Of a stretch of DNA of 64,000 bases, positions 35,508 through 45,036 are shown in pieces. The number at the start of each line of letters is the position of its first letter. Positions within the stretch are counted from its first letter, which is position 1. The position numbers were made by a program, and so were the translations under genes. The stretch lies in assembly GCF_004116265.1 (NCBI RefSeq), contig NZ_QOUX01000046.1:806001-870000 (forward strand). The letters run 5' to 3'. The notes under the pieces were generated by a model, which worked only from the letters and a program-made list of their open reading frames with translations, was not told where the DNA came from and made no database searches. This stretch comes from Anaerobacillus alkaliphilus. GTDB lineage: Bacteria; Bacillota; Bacilli; Bacillales; Anaerobacillaceae.

Positions 35508-37934
35508 TTATGCTCTTAATATTGCACCTAGAGTCTCTTTTAGTCCATCTAGCACGTGACTGTGGACTTTTGTTACTTCCTCGTCAGTAAGTGTTTTGCT
35601 TGGATCAAAGTAAGTTAATGAAAATGCTAATGACTTAAAGCCAGCTTCCATTTTTTCTCCTTGATATAAGTCAAAAAGATGAACAGATTTAAGTAAGCTT
35701 CCACCGTTCTCTACAATAACATCTTTTACAGCTTGTGCTTGAACATCTTCTTTTACAACCAATGCGATGTCTCTTGAAATCGAAGGGTATTTAGGGATTT
35801 CTTCGTACATAACATCTTTCATTTCAAAAGCAAGAACTGCTTCTAAATCAACTTGGAAAACATACGTTTCATTGATATCCAACTCCTTTTGAAGTGAAGG
35901 ATGAAGTTGGCCAACAAAACCTATTTCCTTACCACCTAATGTAATTGCCGCAGTACGACCAGGATGGAGGCCTTCCTTTTTTGATGTCTCATAACGAATG
36001 CTACCGTCTACACCTAGGTTGGTAAATAGACCTTCTAGGACGCCCTTTGCTACAAAGAAGTCAACTTTCTTTTTCTCACCTTGCCACAAATGACTAATCC
36101 AATTTCCAGTGAAAGCACCCGCAACAATCTCTCTTTCTAGAGGTTGTTTTGTCACTTCTTTTTCATCAGATAAGAAGATTGAACCGACTTCGTAAATTGC
36201 CACATCATCTAGCTTACGATTATGGTTATATTGAATGATATCCAATACATGAGGAATTAAACTTGTTCTAAGCGTGCTACGATCCTCACTCATTGGCATT
36301 GCTAAACGAATTGGTGAAATATCTCCAAGATCTTTAATAAAGCTCATTGCTTTACTAGAACTTGTTAGAGAATAAGTAATTGCTTGATTTAGACCAACGC
36401 TCTCTAAATAACGTCTAACTTTTCTTCGTCGAACTTGGTTAGGTGTTAACGAACCTGCAGTCGTTAAACCAATTGGTAATGTTGTTGGAATATGATCATA
36501 GCCATAAAGTCTAGCAACTTCCTCAATAAGATCCGCTTCAATTGTAATATCTGGTCTACGAGTTGGGACAAACACTTTGAACATGTCGCCATCTTGTGTA
36601 TATAAAAATTGTAGTCTCTTGAAAATTAATGCAACAACATCATCTGTAAGTTCTGTTCCAAGTGCCTTATTAATCTTTTCAACAGTTATCTCTACTTCTA
36701 GTGGTTTGGCCTCAAGCTCGTTCACTTCTACACAGCCCTCAAGAATTGATCCACCAGCCAATTCACAAATGAGTTGTGCTGCCCGCTCAGCTGCTAATGC
36801 TACACGGTTAGGGTCAATCCCTTTTTCATAACGAACACTTGAGTCACTTCGTAATCCTAGATCTTTTGAAGCTCTTCTTACCGTTGTTCCTTTAAAGTAT
36901 GCTGCCTCTAAAAGAATGGTTGTTGTATCGTTTTGAACTTCAGATTTAGCTCCACCCATCACACCTGCAACCGCAACAGGCTCAATTCCGTTTGTAATAA
37001 CTAGATGGTCACTTGTTAGTTTACGAGTTGTATCGTCTAATGTAACAATTTCCTCACCATCTTTAGCTCTTCGAACGACAACCTCTTTTGAACCGAAACG
37101 ATCATAGTCAAACGCATGAAGAGGTTGGCCATATTCTAAAAGAACGTAATTGGTAACGTCTACCACGTTACTAATAGGACGAATACCAGCAGACATTAGA
37201 CGATTTTGAAGCCATAATGGCGATGGAGCAATTTTTACACCTTTTATAACCATTGCCCGGTAGATTGGGTTATCTTCAATAGCATCTACACGAACCTCAA
37301 TATAGTCTGATGCTAGATCAGAGCATTGAGTAAGACTTGGGATCGGAAGGATAACTTCTCTGCTTAAAATTGCAGCTACCTCATAGGCTACACCGATCAT
37401 ATTTAAACAATCTGCACGGTTTGGAGTTAAATCAAGCTCTAATACTTCATCGTGTAGGTTTAAGTAATCCAATGCATCTTTGCCAACTTCAGCGCCTTTT
37501 GGAAATACAAATATTCCTTCTGATACTTCCTTTGGTACGAACTTTGTTTCAACACCTAATTCTTGCAAAGAACAGATCATTCCATTGGACGCTTGTCCAC
37601 GAAGCTTTGCTTTTTTAATTTTGAAGTTACCTGGTAGAACTGCTCCTACTTTTGCAACAGCAACCTTTTGATCTTGAGCAACATTCTTGGCACCACAAAC
37701 AATTTGAACAAGCTCTTCTTCACCAATGTCAACTTGGCAAAGGCTTAACTTATCAGCATCAGGGTGTTGTTCCCTAGTGACAACATGGCCAACAACAACG
37801 TTAGAAACCCCTTTGTTTAATTGATGAACAATATCAACAGCTACACCACTTCTTGTTAGGCGCTCTGCTAATTCTACAGCTGTAATGTCACTAAGCTGGA
37901 CATAATCTTTAAGCCAATTAAAAGATACTAACAC
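35508..37934 (-). CDS. pheT: Phenylalanyl-tRNA synthetase beta subunit
   Basis: 808 aa. In order it has an N-terminal tRNA-binding EMAP-like domain (GHVVTREQHPDADKLSLCQVDIG, about 48-70), B3/4 editing domain (about 210-385), B5 domain (about 405-475), the catalytic-like core and a C-terminal ferredoxin-fold anticodon-binding domain (YPSISRDIALVV to the end). With PheS it forms the alpha2-beta2 enzyme. It starts 30 bases after pheS and shares its T-box. Confidence 0.97.
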   Translation of the reverse strand: MLVSFNWLKDYVQLSDITAVELAERLTRSGVAVDIVHQLNKGVSNVVVGHVVTREQHPDADKLSLCQVDIGEEELVQIVCGAKNVAQDQKVAVAKVGAVLPGNFKIKKAKLRGQASNGMICSLQELGVETKFVPKEVSEGIFVFPKGAEVGKDALDYLNLHDEVLELDLTPNRADCLNMIGVAYEVAAILSREVILPIPSLTQCSDLASDYIEVRVDAIEDNPIYRAMVIKGVKIAPSPLWLQNRLMSAGIRPISNVVDVTNYVLLEYGQPLHAFDYDRFGSKEVVVRRAKDGEEIVTLDDTTRKLTSDHLVITNGIEPVAVAGVMGGAKSEVQNDTTTILLEAAYFKGTTVRRASKDLGLRSDSSVRYEKGIDPNRVALAAERAAQLICELAGGSILEGCVEVNELEAKPLEVEITVEKINKALGTELTDDVVALIFKRLQFLYTQDGDMFKVFVPTRRPDITIEADLIEEVARLYGYDHIPTTLPIGLTTAGSLTPNQVRRRKVRRYLESVGLNQAITYSLTSSSKAMSFIKDLGDISPIRLAMPMSEDRSTLRTSLIPHVLDIIQYNHNRKLDDVAIYEVGSIFLSDEKEVTKQPLEREIVAGAFTGNWISHLWQGEKKKVDFFVAKGVLEGLFTNLGVDGSIRYETSKKEGLHPGRTAAITLGGKEIGFVGQLHPSLQKELDINETYVFQVDLEAVLAFEMKDVMYEEIPKYPSISRDIALVVKEDVQAQAVKDVIVENGGSLLKSVHLFDLYQGEKMEAGFKSLAFSLTYFDPSKTLTDEEVTKVHSHVLDGLKETLGAILRA

Positions 37935-37964
37935 GCTTATTTCCTCCCTATATTCAATGTATAG

Positions 37965-38999
37965 TTACGCTCGCTTAAATTGTTCAATAAAACGTTTATC
38001 ATTTAAGTAAAAATGGCGAATATCATCAATGCCATACTTTAACATCGCTAAACGTTCTACTCCCATACCGAAGGCAAAACCTGAGTATTTCTTTGGATCG
38101 AATCCGCCCATTTCTAGTACACGTGGATGAACCATTCCGGCACCAAGTACTTCAATCCAGCCTGTTTCTTTACAAATACGACAGCCTTCTCCATTGCAAA
38201 TCACGCAAGAAATATCGACCTCTACAGATGGTTCTGTAAATGGGAAAAAGCTCGGTCGTAAACGTATTTTTTGATTAGGACCAAAGAACTTCTTAGCAAA
38301 CTCTAAAAGTACACCTTTTAAATCACTCATACGAACATTTTCGTCTATGTAAAGTCCCTCTACTTGCATGAATTGATGAGAGTGAGTTGCATCGTCATCA
38401 TCGCGACGGAATACTTTACCAGGACAGATAATTTTAACTGGTCCCTGTCCCTTAAACTTCTCCATAGTCCTTGCTTGAACTGGTGAAGTATGTGTTCTAA
38501 GGAGAATATCATCAGTAATGTAGAAAGAATCTTGCATATCACGAGCTGGATGATCTTTTGGTAAGTTTAGAGCTTCAAAATTGTAATAGTCTGTTTCTAC
38601 TTCTGGACCCTCAGCAACCTCAAATCCTAAGCCAACAAAGATATCTTCGATTGTTTCTACTACTGAAGTAAGTGGATGCATACCTCCGGTTTGGGCAGGC
38701 CGACCTGGAAGAGTTACGTCAATACTTTCATTAGCTAGTTTCTTTTCTACTTCTAGTTCCTCTAGTCTTGCAACCTTCTCTTCAAGCTTATCAGCTATCG
38801 CTGCTCTAACATCATTAGCTAATTGTCCCATCACTGGACGTTCTTCCTCAGAGAGCTTTCCCATTCCTCTAAGCACTTCAGTAATTGGTCCTTTTTTCCC
38901 TAAGTAAGAAACCTTAATTTCCTGCAACTCTTTTAACGACTCGGCAGCGTTAATTTGATTTAACGCTTCTTGTTGAAGCTCTTTTAAACGCTCTTGCAT
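37965..38999 (-). CDS. pheS: Phenylalanyl-tRNA synthetase alpha subunit
   Basis: 344 aa from the ATG at 38999 (AAAAAGGAGG upstream), identical in length to B. subtilis PheS. An 18-codon longer frame was rejected. The N-terminal coiled coil (about 1-85) binds tRNA. Class II motifs follow: [46 protein letters not shown] and [14 protein letters not shown]. It charges tRNA-Phe. It is controlled by the T-box leader just upstream. Confidence 0.97.
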   Translation of the reverse strand: MQERLKELQQEALNQINAAESLKELQEIKVSYLGKKGPITEVLRGMGKLSEEERPVMGQLANDVRAAIADKLEEKVARLEELEVEKKLANESIDVTLPGRPAQTGGMHPLTSVVETIEDIFVGLGFEVAEGPEVETDYYNFEALNLPKDHPARDMQDSFYITDDILLRTHTSPVQARTMEKFKGQGPVKIICPGKVFRRDDDDATHSHQFMQVEGLYIDENVRMSDLKGVLLEFAKKFFGPNQKIRLRPSFFPFTEPSVEVDISCVICNGEGCRICKETGWIEVLGAGMVHPRVLEMGGFDPKKYSGFAFGMGVERLAMLKYGIDDIRHFYLNDKRFIEQFKRA

Positions 39000-39111
39000 G
39001 TTTTTTCCTCCTTTTTGAAATGTGCAGCTTTCGCTAGACATCATTGTAACCAATTTGTTTTAAATATTATCAAGGTAGGCTAATCTCTGAAGGCCTTTGC
39101 TTTTCTGTAAA

Positions 39112-39380
39112 AAACAAAAAAGCCTTCATCCCAAAGGGACGAAAAGCTTCGCGGTACCACCCTAATTAACGTAACTTTAAGAAACGTTCACTCAAACTTG
39201 ATAACGGTCATGACCGATGCGACCTTAATAAGAAGATTATTCCTTATGTTCCGGTGCCAATTCCAGAGCGAATTCAATTGATACGAACATAGATGTGCTT
39301 TCAGTCTAGGCACTTCTTCCCTGAATGACGTAGGTCAATTTACTACTCTCTTTCTTCATCTTTTTCAATATGAAATTCGT
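39112..39380 (-). promoter_or_regulatory. T-box leader of pheST
   Basis: The minus strand contains the T-box core GGGTGGTACCGCG (plus 39150-39163) whose bulge pairs with an uncharged tRNA acceptor end, followed by the terminator hairpin AAGCTTTTCGTCCC/GGGATGAAGGCTT (39120-39149) and a T-run. Upstream stem I sequence includes a GAATTC segment that offers a TTC (Phe) specifier codon. Uncharged tRNA-Phe should switch it to the antiterminator. Confidence 0.93.
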
Positions 39381-39433
39381 TTTCAATTATAGTTTATTTT
39401 TTTCATAAAGGCAAATGTTCTTTAAAGTGACTA

Positions 39434-40195
39434 TTACTTTCTTAAATGGTAGAGTAAAATACCTGATGCAATGGCGACATTTAAAGATTCAGCATTACCG
39501 TAAATTGGTATAAAAAGATTTTCTTCTGTCTGTTCAAGTAGCTCTTTGGCAACACCACTTCCCTCATTACCCAAAATAAGTGCAAAACGATCTTGAGCTT
39601 CAATTTCTTTGTACGATTTTGCTTTTTCATTTAATGCCGTCCCATAGACAGGAATATTCGCTTGTTTGAGTTGTTCAATCCATTCAGAAAGCTCCCCTCT
39701 TACAACAGGTAAGTGAAAAAGAGACCCTTGAGTTGAACGAAGGACCTTACTGTTATAAATATCAACAGTTCCATTCCCTAAAATAACTCCAGATAAGCCA
39801 GCACTATCAGCTGTTCGGATAATCGTTCCTAAGTTTCCTGGGTCTTGGATTTGGTCAATTAAAAGATATTTTCCATTCTCCTCTAGTTGCAATGGCTTTC
39901 TACCAATAAGTTCACATACTGCAACAATTCCTTGTGGTGTATCCGTTTCACAAATTTCCTTCATGATCTTTTCGTTTACGAGAAACACCTGAACATTATT
40001 TAATTCCCAACTAGAAGGAATGCGGAAATTTTCTTCAATATATATTTCATTAATAATCACGTTCCACTTAAGCGCCTCTTCTACTAAGTGCTCTCCTTCA
40101 ATGATGAAGCTTCCAAGCTTTTCTCTTCCTTTCCGAGAATGCAACTTTTTAGCATTTTTTACTCTTACATTTTTAGGTGATTCAATCCGTTCCAT
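39434..40195 (-). CDS. ysgA: TrmH/SpoU-family RNA 2'-O-methyltransferase
   Basis: 253 aa from the ATG at 40195 (AAAAGGGAG upstream). An N-terminal substrate-binding domain (KKLHSRKGREKLGSFIIEGEHLVEEAL) precedes the SPOUT knot: DQIQDPGNLGTIIRTADSAG (about 116-135), ALILGNEGSGVAKELLEQ (about 202-219) and IPIYGNAESLNVAIASGILLY (about 226-246), the three SpoU motifs. It methylates ribose in rRNA, with the exact site unknown. Neighbours sspI and pheS match B. subtilis ysgA. Confidence 0.93.
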   Translation of the reverse strand: MERIESPKNVRVKNAKKLHSRKGREKLGSFIIEGEHLVEEALKWNVIINEIYIEENFRIPSSWELNNVQVFLVNEKIMKEICETDTPQGIVAVCELIGRKPLQLEENGKYLLIDQIQDPGNLGTIIRTADSAGLSGVILGNGTVDIYNSKVLRSTQGSLFHLPVVRGELSEWIEQLKQANIPVYGTALNEKAKSYKEIEAQDRFALILGNEGSGVAKELLEQTEENLFIPIYGNAESLNVAIASGILLYHLRK

Positions 40196-40270
40196 TTTGT
40201 ACTCCCTTTTCACTCTAGAATGTAGAATGTAAAATAGTAAACCTATACAAAAGATTTGTACTTTACATTA

Positions 40271-40301
40271 TAAATATTTTCGTCCAATTGTTGACATACT
40301 A
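40271..40301 (+). promoter_or_regulatory. Possible sigma-G promoter of sspI
   Basis: CATACTA at 40295-40301 matches the sigma-G -10 element CATWCTA, and TAAATA at 40271-40276 is an acceptable -35 at 18 bases. It lies 60 bases before the sspI start. Forespore expression is expected for this gene. Confidence 0.6.
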
Positions 40302-40363
40302 TAACAGAACTGCCAAATGGCTCTGATTTATTTTTTATTTTACCATAAAAGGAGTGGCACACA

Positions 40364-40573
40364 ATGGGTTTTAATCTACGTGGTGCAATTTTAGCAAATG
40401 TCGCTAATAGCACTGAAAATGATGTAAAAGCAACAATTGACGATGCAATGCAAAGCGGTGAAGAAAAAATGCTTCCGGGCTTAGGTGTACTTTTTGAAGT
40501 ATACTGGAAGCAAGCGGACGAACAAAGCAGACAGCAAGTAATTTCTTCAATTGCACAAGGTTTACAGAGATAA
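40364..40573 (+). CDS. sspI: Small acid-soluble spore protein SspI
   Basis: 69 aa, the family length. The start MGFNLRGAILANVANSTEND and the middle EEKMLPGLGVLFEVYWKQA are characteristic of SspI, a minor forespore-specific SASP. AAAGGAG lies ahead of the ATG and a sigma-G-like promoter lies upstream. A 118-codon frame on the opposite strand is only its shadow. It lies divergent from ysgA, as in B. subtilis. Confidence 0.95.
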   Translation: MGFNLRGAILANVANSTENDVKATIDDAMQSGEEKMLPGLGVLFEVYWKQADEQSRQQVISSIAQGLQR

Positions 40574-40589
40574 TTATTTTGATAAGAAA

Positions 40590-40611
40590 AGCGAACCAAA
40601 CTGGTCCGCTT
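40590..40611 (+). terminator. Terminator of sspI
   Basis: AGCG(A)ACCA/TGGT(C)CGCT stem followed by seven T residues. The flanking A-run lets it also serve the minus-strand gene at 40623. Confidence 0.87.
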
Positions 40612-40622
40612 TTTTTATTTAT

Positions 40623-40763
40623 TTACCATCCTTTATTTTGAACTTCCCTTAATATCTCATGGGCATCCTTCCCCGCAAGCAAAAGTAACTCTTCCAATAA
40701 TTCATCTCTGATTAAGTCGAGACGTATTATTTCGGTCGCTAACTTAATCGCCTCTTTTTTCAT
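40623..40763 (-). CDS. 46-aa helical protein of unknown function
   Basis: ATG at 40763 with GGGGG 8 bases upstream, stop TAA at 40623. The product starts MKKEAIKLATEIIRLDLIRD and continues with a leucine-rich acidic helix (ELLEELLLLAGKDAHEIL) ending EVQNKGW. It is highly charged and amphipathic, fits a short helical hairpin, and is probably cytoplasmic. It is too short for most automated ORF lists. I do not recognise the family. It is convergent with sspI and shares its terminator. Confidence 0.7.
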   Translation of the reverse strand: MKKEAIKLATEIIRLDLIRDELLEELLLLAGKDAHEILREVQNKGW

Positions 40764-40790
40764 TTCTAACGCCCCCATAGTCTTTTATTA

Positions 40791-40953
40791 AGGCTGTTTT
40801 CGCAAAGTTTGTTGCTTAAAGATACTAAGATATCACATCTAAGTTAGTAGGTATTGCTCTTTTCTGACATAATTTATTGGCGGATATTTTCATCTAGGGT
40901 ATTTTTCCGATTATTTTAGGGTGAAAAAGCCACAATGTTTACGAAAAGAGCCT
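40791..40953. repeat. Dispersed intergenic repeat, copy B (163 bp)
   Basis: Starts AGGCTGTTTTCGCAAAGTTT and ends TTTACGAAAAGAGCCT, imperfect terminal inverted repeats. It is the shortest copy: it lacks the internal GTAAAAATCC hairpin of copies A and C and the extra block of copy D. It keeps the core TATTGCTCTTTTC and ATCTAGGGTATTTTTCCGAT. Confidence 0.9.
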
Positions 40954-41046
40954 TTATTATTATTAAAAGCTATTTTAAAGGAAGATACCAAATCTAACAG
41001 TAACATTGTTAGAATTTATTACTTAGTTTTTGATTCGGAAAAATGC

Positions 41047-41078
41047 AAAAAAAGCGCTAAATAAATAGCGCTTTTTTT
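41047..41078. terminator. Terminator after ysdC
   Basis: AGCGCTA/TAGCGCT stem with flanking A and T runs of seven bases on either side, which makes a strong rho-independent signal in both directions. Confidence 0.9.
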
Positions 41079-41081
41079 CTC

Positions 41082-42158
41082 TTAATCAAAGGTAATCTTT
41101 GCTACCGTATCTTTATCTAATTTTTTAATGACTTCTACAATCAATTTTACAGCATTTTCAAAGTCATCTCTATGAAGAATAGCTGCGTGACTATGAATAT
41201 AACGTGTTGCAATTGTGATTGCTAATGCTGGCGATCCATTTGCAGTAAGGTGAATCGCACCTGCATCAGTTCCTCCACCGGCAACATAATCAAATTGATA
41301 AGGAATTCCAGCTGCGTCAGCAGTATCCGTAACAAAATCACGTAATCCTTTATGAGATACCATAGAAGCATCATACATGATGATTTGTGGTCCGTTACCC
41401 ATTTTCGCTAATGCTTCCTTGTCTGTCACTCCAGGTGTATCTCCTGCAATACCTACATCAACAGCAAAACCGATGTCTGGTTGAATTAAATTTGCGGATG
41501 TACGGGCACCACGAAGGCCAACCTCTTCTTGAACAGTTCCTACCCCATAAACCGTGTTTGGGTGGTCAACATCCTTTAGTTGGCGCAATACTTCAATAGC
41601 AATTGCACAACCAATACGGTTATCCCAAGCTTTTGCCATGAGCATTTTTTCATTTTTCATGACAGTAAATTCGCAAACTGGTACAACCGCGTCCCCTGGA
41701 CGTAAACCAAATTCCATCGCTTCTTCCCTACTAGAAGCACCAATGTCAATAAACATATCTTTAATTTCCACAGGTTTCTTACGAGCTTCAGGAGGCAATA
41801 TATGGGGCGGTTTTGATCCAATGACACCAGGAACATAGCCGTTTCTAGTCATGATCGTTACACGTTGTGCAAGCATAACCTGCCCCCACCATCCGCCTAC
41901 AGTTTGAAACCTAACAAATCCTTTATCATCAATACTAGTTACCATAAAACCAATTTCATCTAAATGACCAGCCACCATAATCTTTGGCTCAGCAGCTGTT
42001 CCTGTTTTCTTGGCAATTAAGCTTCCAATATTATCTTGAATTACTTCATCAGCAAATGGTTCAATATACTTTTTCATAACATCGCGCGGCTCTTTCTCAT
42101 TACCAGGTATCCCATTTGCATCTGTTAAATCTTTTAACATTTGTAATGTATTATCCAT
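41082..42158 (-). CDS. ysdC: M42-family metallo-aminopeptidase (YsdC)
   Basis: 358 aa. Metal ligands of the M42 (TET/FrvX-like) family are visible: [43 protein letters not shown] and, near the C-terminus, YIHSHAAIL. The [16 protein letters not shown] start is typical. It removes N-terminal residues from peptides in the cytosol, and older cellulase labels for this family are misleading. TAGGGGG lies ahead of the ATG. Next to ysdB, as in B. subtilis. Confidence 0.94.
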   Translation of the reverse strand: MDNTLQMLKDLTDANGIPGNEKEPRDVMKKYIEPFADEVIQDNIGSLIAKKTGTAAEPKIMVAGHLDEIGFMVTSIDDKGFVRFQTVGGWWGQVMLAQRVTIMTRNGYVPGVIGSKPPHILPPEARKKPVEIKDMFIDIGASSREEAMEFGLRPGDAVVPVCEFTVMKNEKMLMAKAWDNRIGCAIAIEVLRQLKDVDHPNTVYGVGTVQEEVGLRGARTSANLIQPDIGFAVDVGIAGDTPGVTDKEALAKMGNGPQIIMYDASMVSHKGLRDFVTDTADAAGIPYQFDYVAGGGTDAGAIHLTANGSPALAITIATRYIHSHAAILHRDDFENAVKLIVEVIKKLDKDTVAKITFD

Positions 42159-42251
42159 ATGTAAACCCCCTATATAAAATTATGTACCATACATAATTAT
42201 AGCGATACTCGAAGTAATTCTCAAACAAAAGCATCACTTTCGATCTTTACC

Positions 42252-42740
42252 TTAGTATCCTTTATCCTGTCGTTCATGGTTCACTTCATTTTTTCCAACA
42301 TAAGCTGTTTCTATTTCAAGAATTGTAAAATGTAATAAGCTACCTAGGTAGATATATTGTTGAAATAAAATTGATAACTGTTTTTCGCTTTTTGTTTTTC
42401 GAAACTGAGAAGTTACTTCAAATAGCGTAGCAAATTGATCTGTTAAACTTACTTTTTCTTGGTTGAATGATTCATCTAATACGTTCGTCGTACTGGTTTC
42501 TAGCCCAATCGATAATAAGAAATGAAGGCCATCAACGTACTCCTCTAAAATAACTGCTCTGTCACTAGGAGGCTTTAAACTCCAGTATTTAAAACATCTA
42601 GTTTCATTGGCCAATTCAGCCAGTTCAACTTGAAAAGCCAATATTTTTTTATCAATCAGATCTTCGTCCATTAAACCATGTTCTTTTCGAATTCTATCGT
42701 CTAATTCTTTTTGCATTTGAAACATTTTCGTTACATTCAT
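42252..42740 (-). CDS. Dimeric all-alpha dUTP diphosphatase
   Basis: 162 aa from the ATG at 42740, preceded by AAAGGA. The longer frame to 42758 overlaps that site. MFQMQKELDDRI, FQVELAELANETRCFKYWS and ILEEYVDGLHFLLSIGLE are the metal-binding EXXE/EXXD helices of the dimeric dUTPase family (related to MazG). It hydrolyses dUTP to dUMP and limits uracil in DNA. It lies divergent from ysdB. Confidence 0.88.
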   Translation of the reverse strand: MNVTKMFQMQKELDDRIRKEHGLMDEDLIDKKILAFQVELAELANETRCFKYWSLKPPSDRAVILEEYVDGLHFLLSIGLETSTTNVLDESFNQEKVSLTDQFATLFEVTSQFRKTKSEKQLSILFQQYIYLGSLLHFTILEIETAYVGKNEVNHERQDKGY

Positions 42741-42767
42741 TATAAAAATTCCTTTCAACTGTAATTT

Positions 42768-42794
42768 TGAAACCTTTTATCCTATTTTAACGTA
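42768..42794 (+). promoter_or_regulatory. Sigma-W promoter of ysdB
   Basis: TGAAAC (42768-42773), a 17-base spacer and CGTA (42791-42794) match the sigma-W consensus exactly. It lies 82 bases before ysdB, a gene known to belong to the sigma-W regulon in B. subtilis. Confidence 0.85.
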
Positions 42795-42875
42795 GGTATG
42801 GTAGGAGTTGTTTTTTGTGCATTGATCTTAATACGTATATACTAAGAAAAGATATTATATCTAGGGGTGATGACC

Positions 42876-43259
42876 ATGGCTGTTTTTTTGTTCAGAATTT
42901 TATTACTAATAGCCGTTTTTATTTTAGCATATAGTGCCATTAAATACTTAGTTAATCCAAAACGGAAGTTAGAACTAGCGCATGAAAAAAAACAGTTTTA
43001 CTTTTTAGATGATAAACAAAATGTAAGAAAGAACTTCTTAATCACTTATCGCGGAGTCATATTTGAAGGGGAAAAATATTTAGGAACAACCGACAGCGCA
43101 TTTGAAGTGGTTAATGTACAAGTTTGGGCTAACAATACCGATAAGCTGCAAGGTTTAAATAAAGAAGATTTCTATTTTATAGAGAAGGAAATTCTTTTAT
43201 CCTACCCTAACTCCCAAATAACTTGGAAAAGCCCGATAAAAGATCTGCTACTGAAGTAA
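42876..43259 (+). CDS. ysdB: Sigma-W pathway protein YsdB
   Basis: 127 aa from the ATG at 42876, chosen because AGGGG lies 8 bases upstream. GTG at 42867 and ATG at 42870 overlap it. One N-terminal membrane helix (about 2-20) precedes a soluble domain with KQFYFLDDKQNVRKNFLITYRGVIFEGEKYLGTT, matching YsdB. The role is unknown but linked to cell-envelope stress through sigma-W. A consensus sigma-W promoter lies upstream. Confidence 0.9.
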   Translation: MAVFLFRILLLIAVFILAYSAIKYLVNPKRKLELAHEKKQFYFLDDKQNVRKNFLITYRGVIFEGEKYLGTTDSAFEVVNVQVWANNTDKLQGLNKEDFYFIEKEILLSYPNSQITWKSPIKDLLLK

Positions 43260-43321
43260 TCCTTTTCTATAAAAAGGATAGGTGTATTGAACCTAAGTTC
43301 AGTTACAGTTGTTACAAAAAA

Positions 43322-43360
43322 AAAGCTGTAAATGTCATTCTATTAGACATTTACAGCTTT
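43322..43360. terminator. Bidirectional terminator between ysdB and the TVP38 gene
   Basis: 15-bp perfect stem AAAGCTGTAAATGTC with its complement around a 9-base loop, flanked by A and T runs. Confidence 0.9.
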
Positions 43361-43945
43361 TTATGAACTCGCCTTAAAGAATTTTTTCCATTGGATACTC
43401 GTTTGTTTTTCAAACCCTCTTCTCTTCACGCCAAAAAAGATGATACATAAAAATAACAAGAGAATTCCTGAATAAAACAATGGTAAATCGATGAGTAACT
43501 GACCAAAACTAGTAAAGATAATTCCGGGTAATATGACCCCTAAAAATGAGTATTTTGTATATTCCTTAAATGAACTTGTTTGCTCCATAACATACAATGA
43601 AAGTAAGTGAAAATGAGCAAATGGAACTAAACGAAGAACCATAATTTGATTCATTGTTAATGGACCATTTTTCAGCATTTTTTGATTCATTTTTGCAAAT
43701 CTTGAAAGGACATTAGGGAATTTCTGAGCGATAAAATAAAAGATGATACACATTAAAGTTAATCCTATAATAGAAAAAACAGAACCATAGAATACCCCAA
43801 ATAAGTACCCCCCAACCATACAAACAAAGAGGACCGGAAGAAATAATAAAGGACGAATTAAGTGAAATAAAATAAATAAGATCGGAGCTAGTATTCCACT
43901 TTGTTCAATATAGACGGGTATGGCTTCTGATAGGTGTTCAATCAT
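43361..43945 (-). CDS. TVP38/TMEM64 (DedA-like) membrane protein
   Basis: 194 aa with five or six membrane spans. FVCMVGGYLFGVFYGSVFSIIG and the re-entrant VLRLVPFAHFHLLSLYV region (the R-x-x-P-x-x-x-F-like motif) followed by FLGVILPGIIFTSFGQLL are typical of the VTT/SNARE-associated domain, related to lipid scramblases and DedA proteins. Its substrate is not known. GAGGAGGG precedes the ATG. It lies 39 bases after ysdA. Confidence 0.85.
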   Translation of the reverse strand: MIEHLSEAIPVYIEQSGILAPILFILFHLIRPLLFLPVLFVCMVGGYLFGVFYGSVFSIIGLTLMCIIFYFIAQKFPNVLSRFAKMNQKMLKNGPLTMNQIMVLRLVPFAHFHLLSLYVMEQTSSFKEYTKYSFLGVILPGIIFTSFGQLLIDLPLFYSGILLLFLCIIFFGVKRRGFEKQTSIQWKKFFKASS

Positions 43946-43984
43946 GAGCGCGCCCTCCTCTCTATTAACAAATATGAAAGAAAA

Positions 43985-44248
43985 TTAAAGATAATAACTG
44001 ATTAGGACAAATTGTATAAAAAAGATAAACGGTACTCCATAACGAAAGGAAAGATGCATCGTTTTATGACGAAAAAGTTTCATTCCAAGATAGATACCTA
44101 TACTTCCACCAGCAATCGCTAGCATAAATAGGCTATATTCTGAAATACGCCATTGGCCTTTTTTGGCTCTTTGCTTGTCAACATACATAGTAACTATAGA
44201 GATAACAGTCATAGAAAAAGCATATGTTAAAAGGACCTTCAGTGCCAC
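43985..44248 (-). CDS. ysdA: DUF1294 membrane protein YsdA
   Basis: 87 aa. MYVDKQRAKKGQWRISEYSLFMLAIAGGSIGIYLGMKLFRHKTMHLSFRYGVP is the DUF1294 signature, with three hydrophobic helices around it. Start is GTG with a weak AGGTC site. Function unknown. It lies downstream of rplT with a terminator between, as in B. subtilis. Confidence 0.88.
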   Translation of the reverse strand: MALKVLLTYAFSMTVISIVTMYVDKQRAKKGQWRISEYSLFMLAIAGGSIGIYLGMKLFRHKTMHLSFRYGVPFIFFIQFVLISYYL

Positions 44249-44344
44249 TACATTGACCTACTTTCTTAATGAATAATGTAGAATTTAAAAGAGTTAATAT
44301 ACCTTTATAGAGATTAATTTTATATTATACATTATACATTAAAA

Positions 44345-44370
44345 AGCCACCCTCGTGCTTGAGAGTGACT
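44345..44370 (-). terminator. Terminator of infC-rpmI-rplT
   Basis: 10-bp stem (AGTCACTCTC with GAGGGTGGCT, one G-T pair) followed on the minus strand by TTTTT, shortly after the rplT stop. Confidence 0.85.
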
Positions 44371-44388
44371 TTATTAATTTAATTCGAT

Positions 44389-44742
44389 TTATAGACTAGA
44401 TTTTGCTTTTGCTGCTAATTGAGCAAATGCTTTTTCGTCATTGATAGCTAAGTCAGCAAGCATTTTACGGTTTACGTCAATACCAGCAACTTTTAATCCA
44501 TGCATTAAACGGCTATAAGAAAGACCATTAATACGAGCAGCTGCATTGATACGAGTAATCCAAAGCTTACGGAAGTCACGTTTCTTTTGGCGACGATCAC
44601 GGTAAGCATAAAGTAATGATTTCATTACCTGAACTTGCGCAGTTTTAAATAATCTATGTTTAGAACCATGGTAACCTTTTGCTAACTTTAATACTTTCTT
44701 ACGACGACGACGAGCGACATAACCGCCTTTTACTCTTGGCAT
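44389..44742 (-). CDS. rplT: 50S ribosomal protein L20
   Basis: 117 aa. [35 protein letters not shown] and the [20 protein letters not shown] segment are diagnostic. Besides binding 23S rRNA early in assembly, L20 represses its own operon in B. subtilis by acting on the leader seen upstream of infC. GAGGAGGG precedes the ATG. Last gene of infC-rpmI-rplT. Confidence 0.99.
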   Translation of the reverse strand: MPRVKGGYVARRRRKKVLKLAKGYHGSKHRLFKTAQVQVMKSLLYAYRDRRQKKRDFRKLWITRINAAARINGLSYSRLMHGLKVAGIDVNRKMLADLAINDEKAFAQLAAKAKSSL

Positions 44743-44788
44743 CGTGTTTCCCTCCTCAAATTCTCAACATTGTGTTGAAAATAATCAA

Positions 44789-44989
44789 TTATTTTTTGTA
44801 CGTTAACATTTCACGAATACGTTTGTAGTCTCCACTAGAAACAATAGCGGCTTTACGAAGCTTGCGTTTTGCTTTTGTTGATTTGTTTGCAAATAAGTGA
44901 CTTGTGTATGCATGCGAACGCTTAAGTTTCCCAGAGCCTGTTCTCTTAAAACGTTTTGCAGCACCACGGTGAGTTTTCATTTTAGGCAT
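44789..44989 (-). CDS. rpmI: 50S ribosomal protein L35
   Basis: 66 aa, highly basic. [24 protein letters not shown] is the L35 signature. AAGGGAGG precedes the ATG. It lies 47 bases after infC and 46 bases before rplT. Confidence 0.99.
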   Translation of the reverse strand: MPKMKTHRGAAKRFKRTGSGKLKRSHAYTSHLFANKSTKAKRKLRKAAIVSSGDYKRIREMLTYKK

Positions 44990-45036
44990 CGGTAAATCCT
45001 CCCTTATTCATTACTACTATTAAAAACCAGTTAAGC

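Noticed and set aside
40243-40599. 118-codon frame antisense to sspI
   Set aside because: It lies opposite a clear SspI gene with its own ribosome binding site, promoter and terminator. Its cysteine- and serine-rich composition is typical of a shadow frame.
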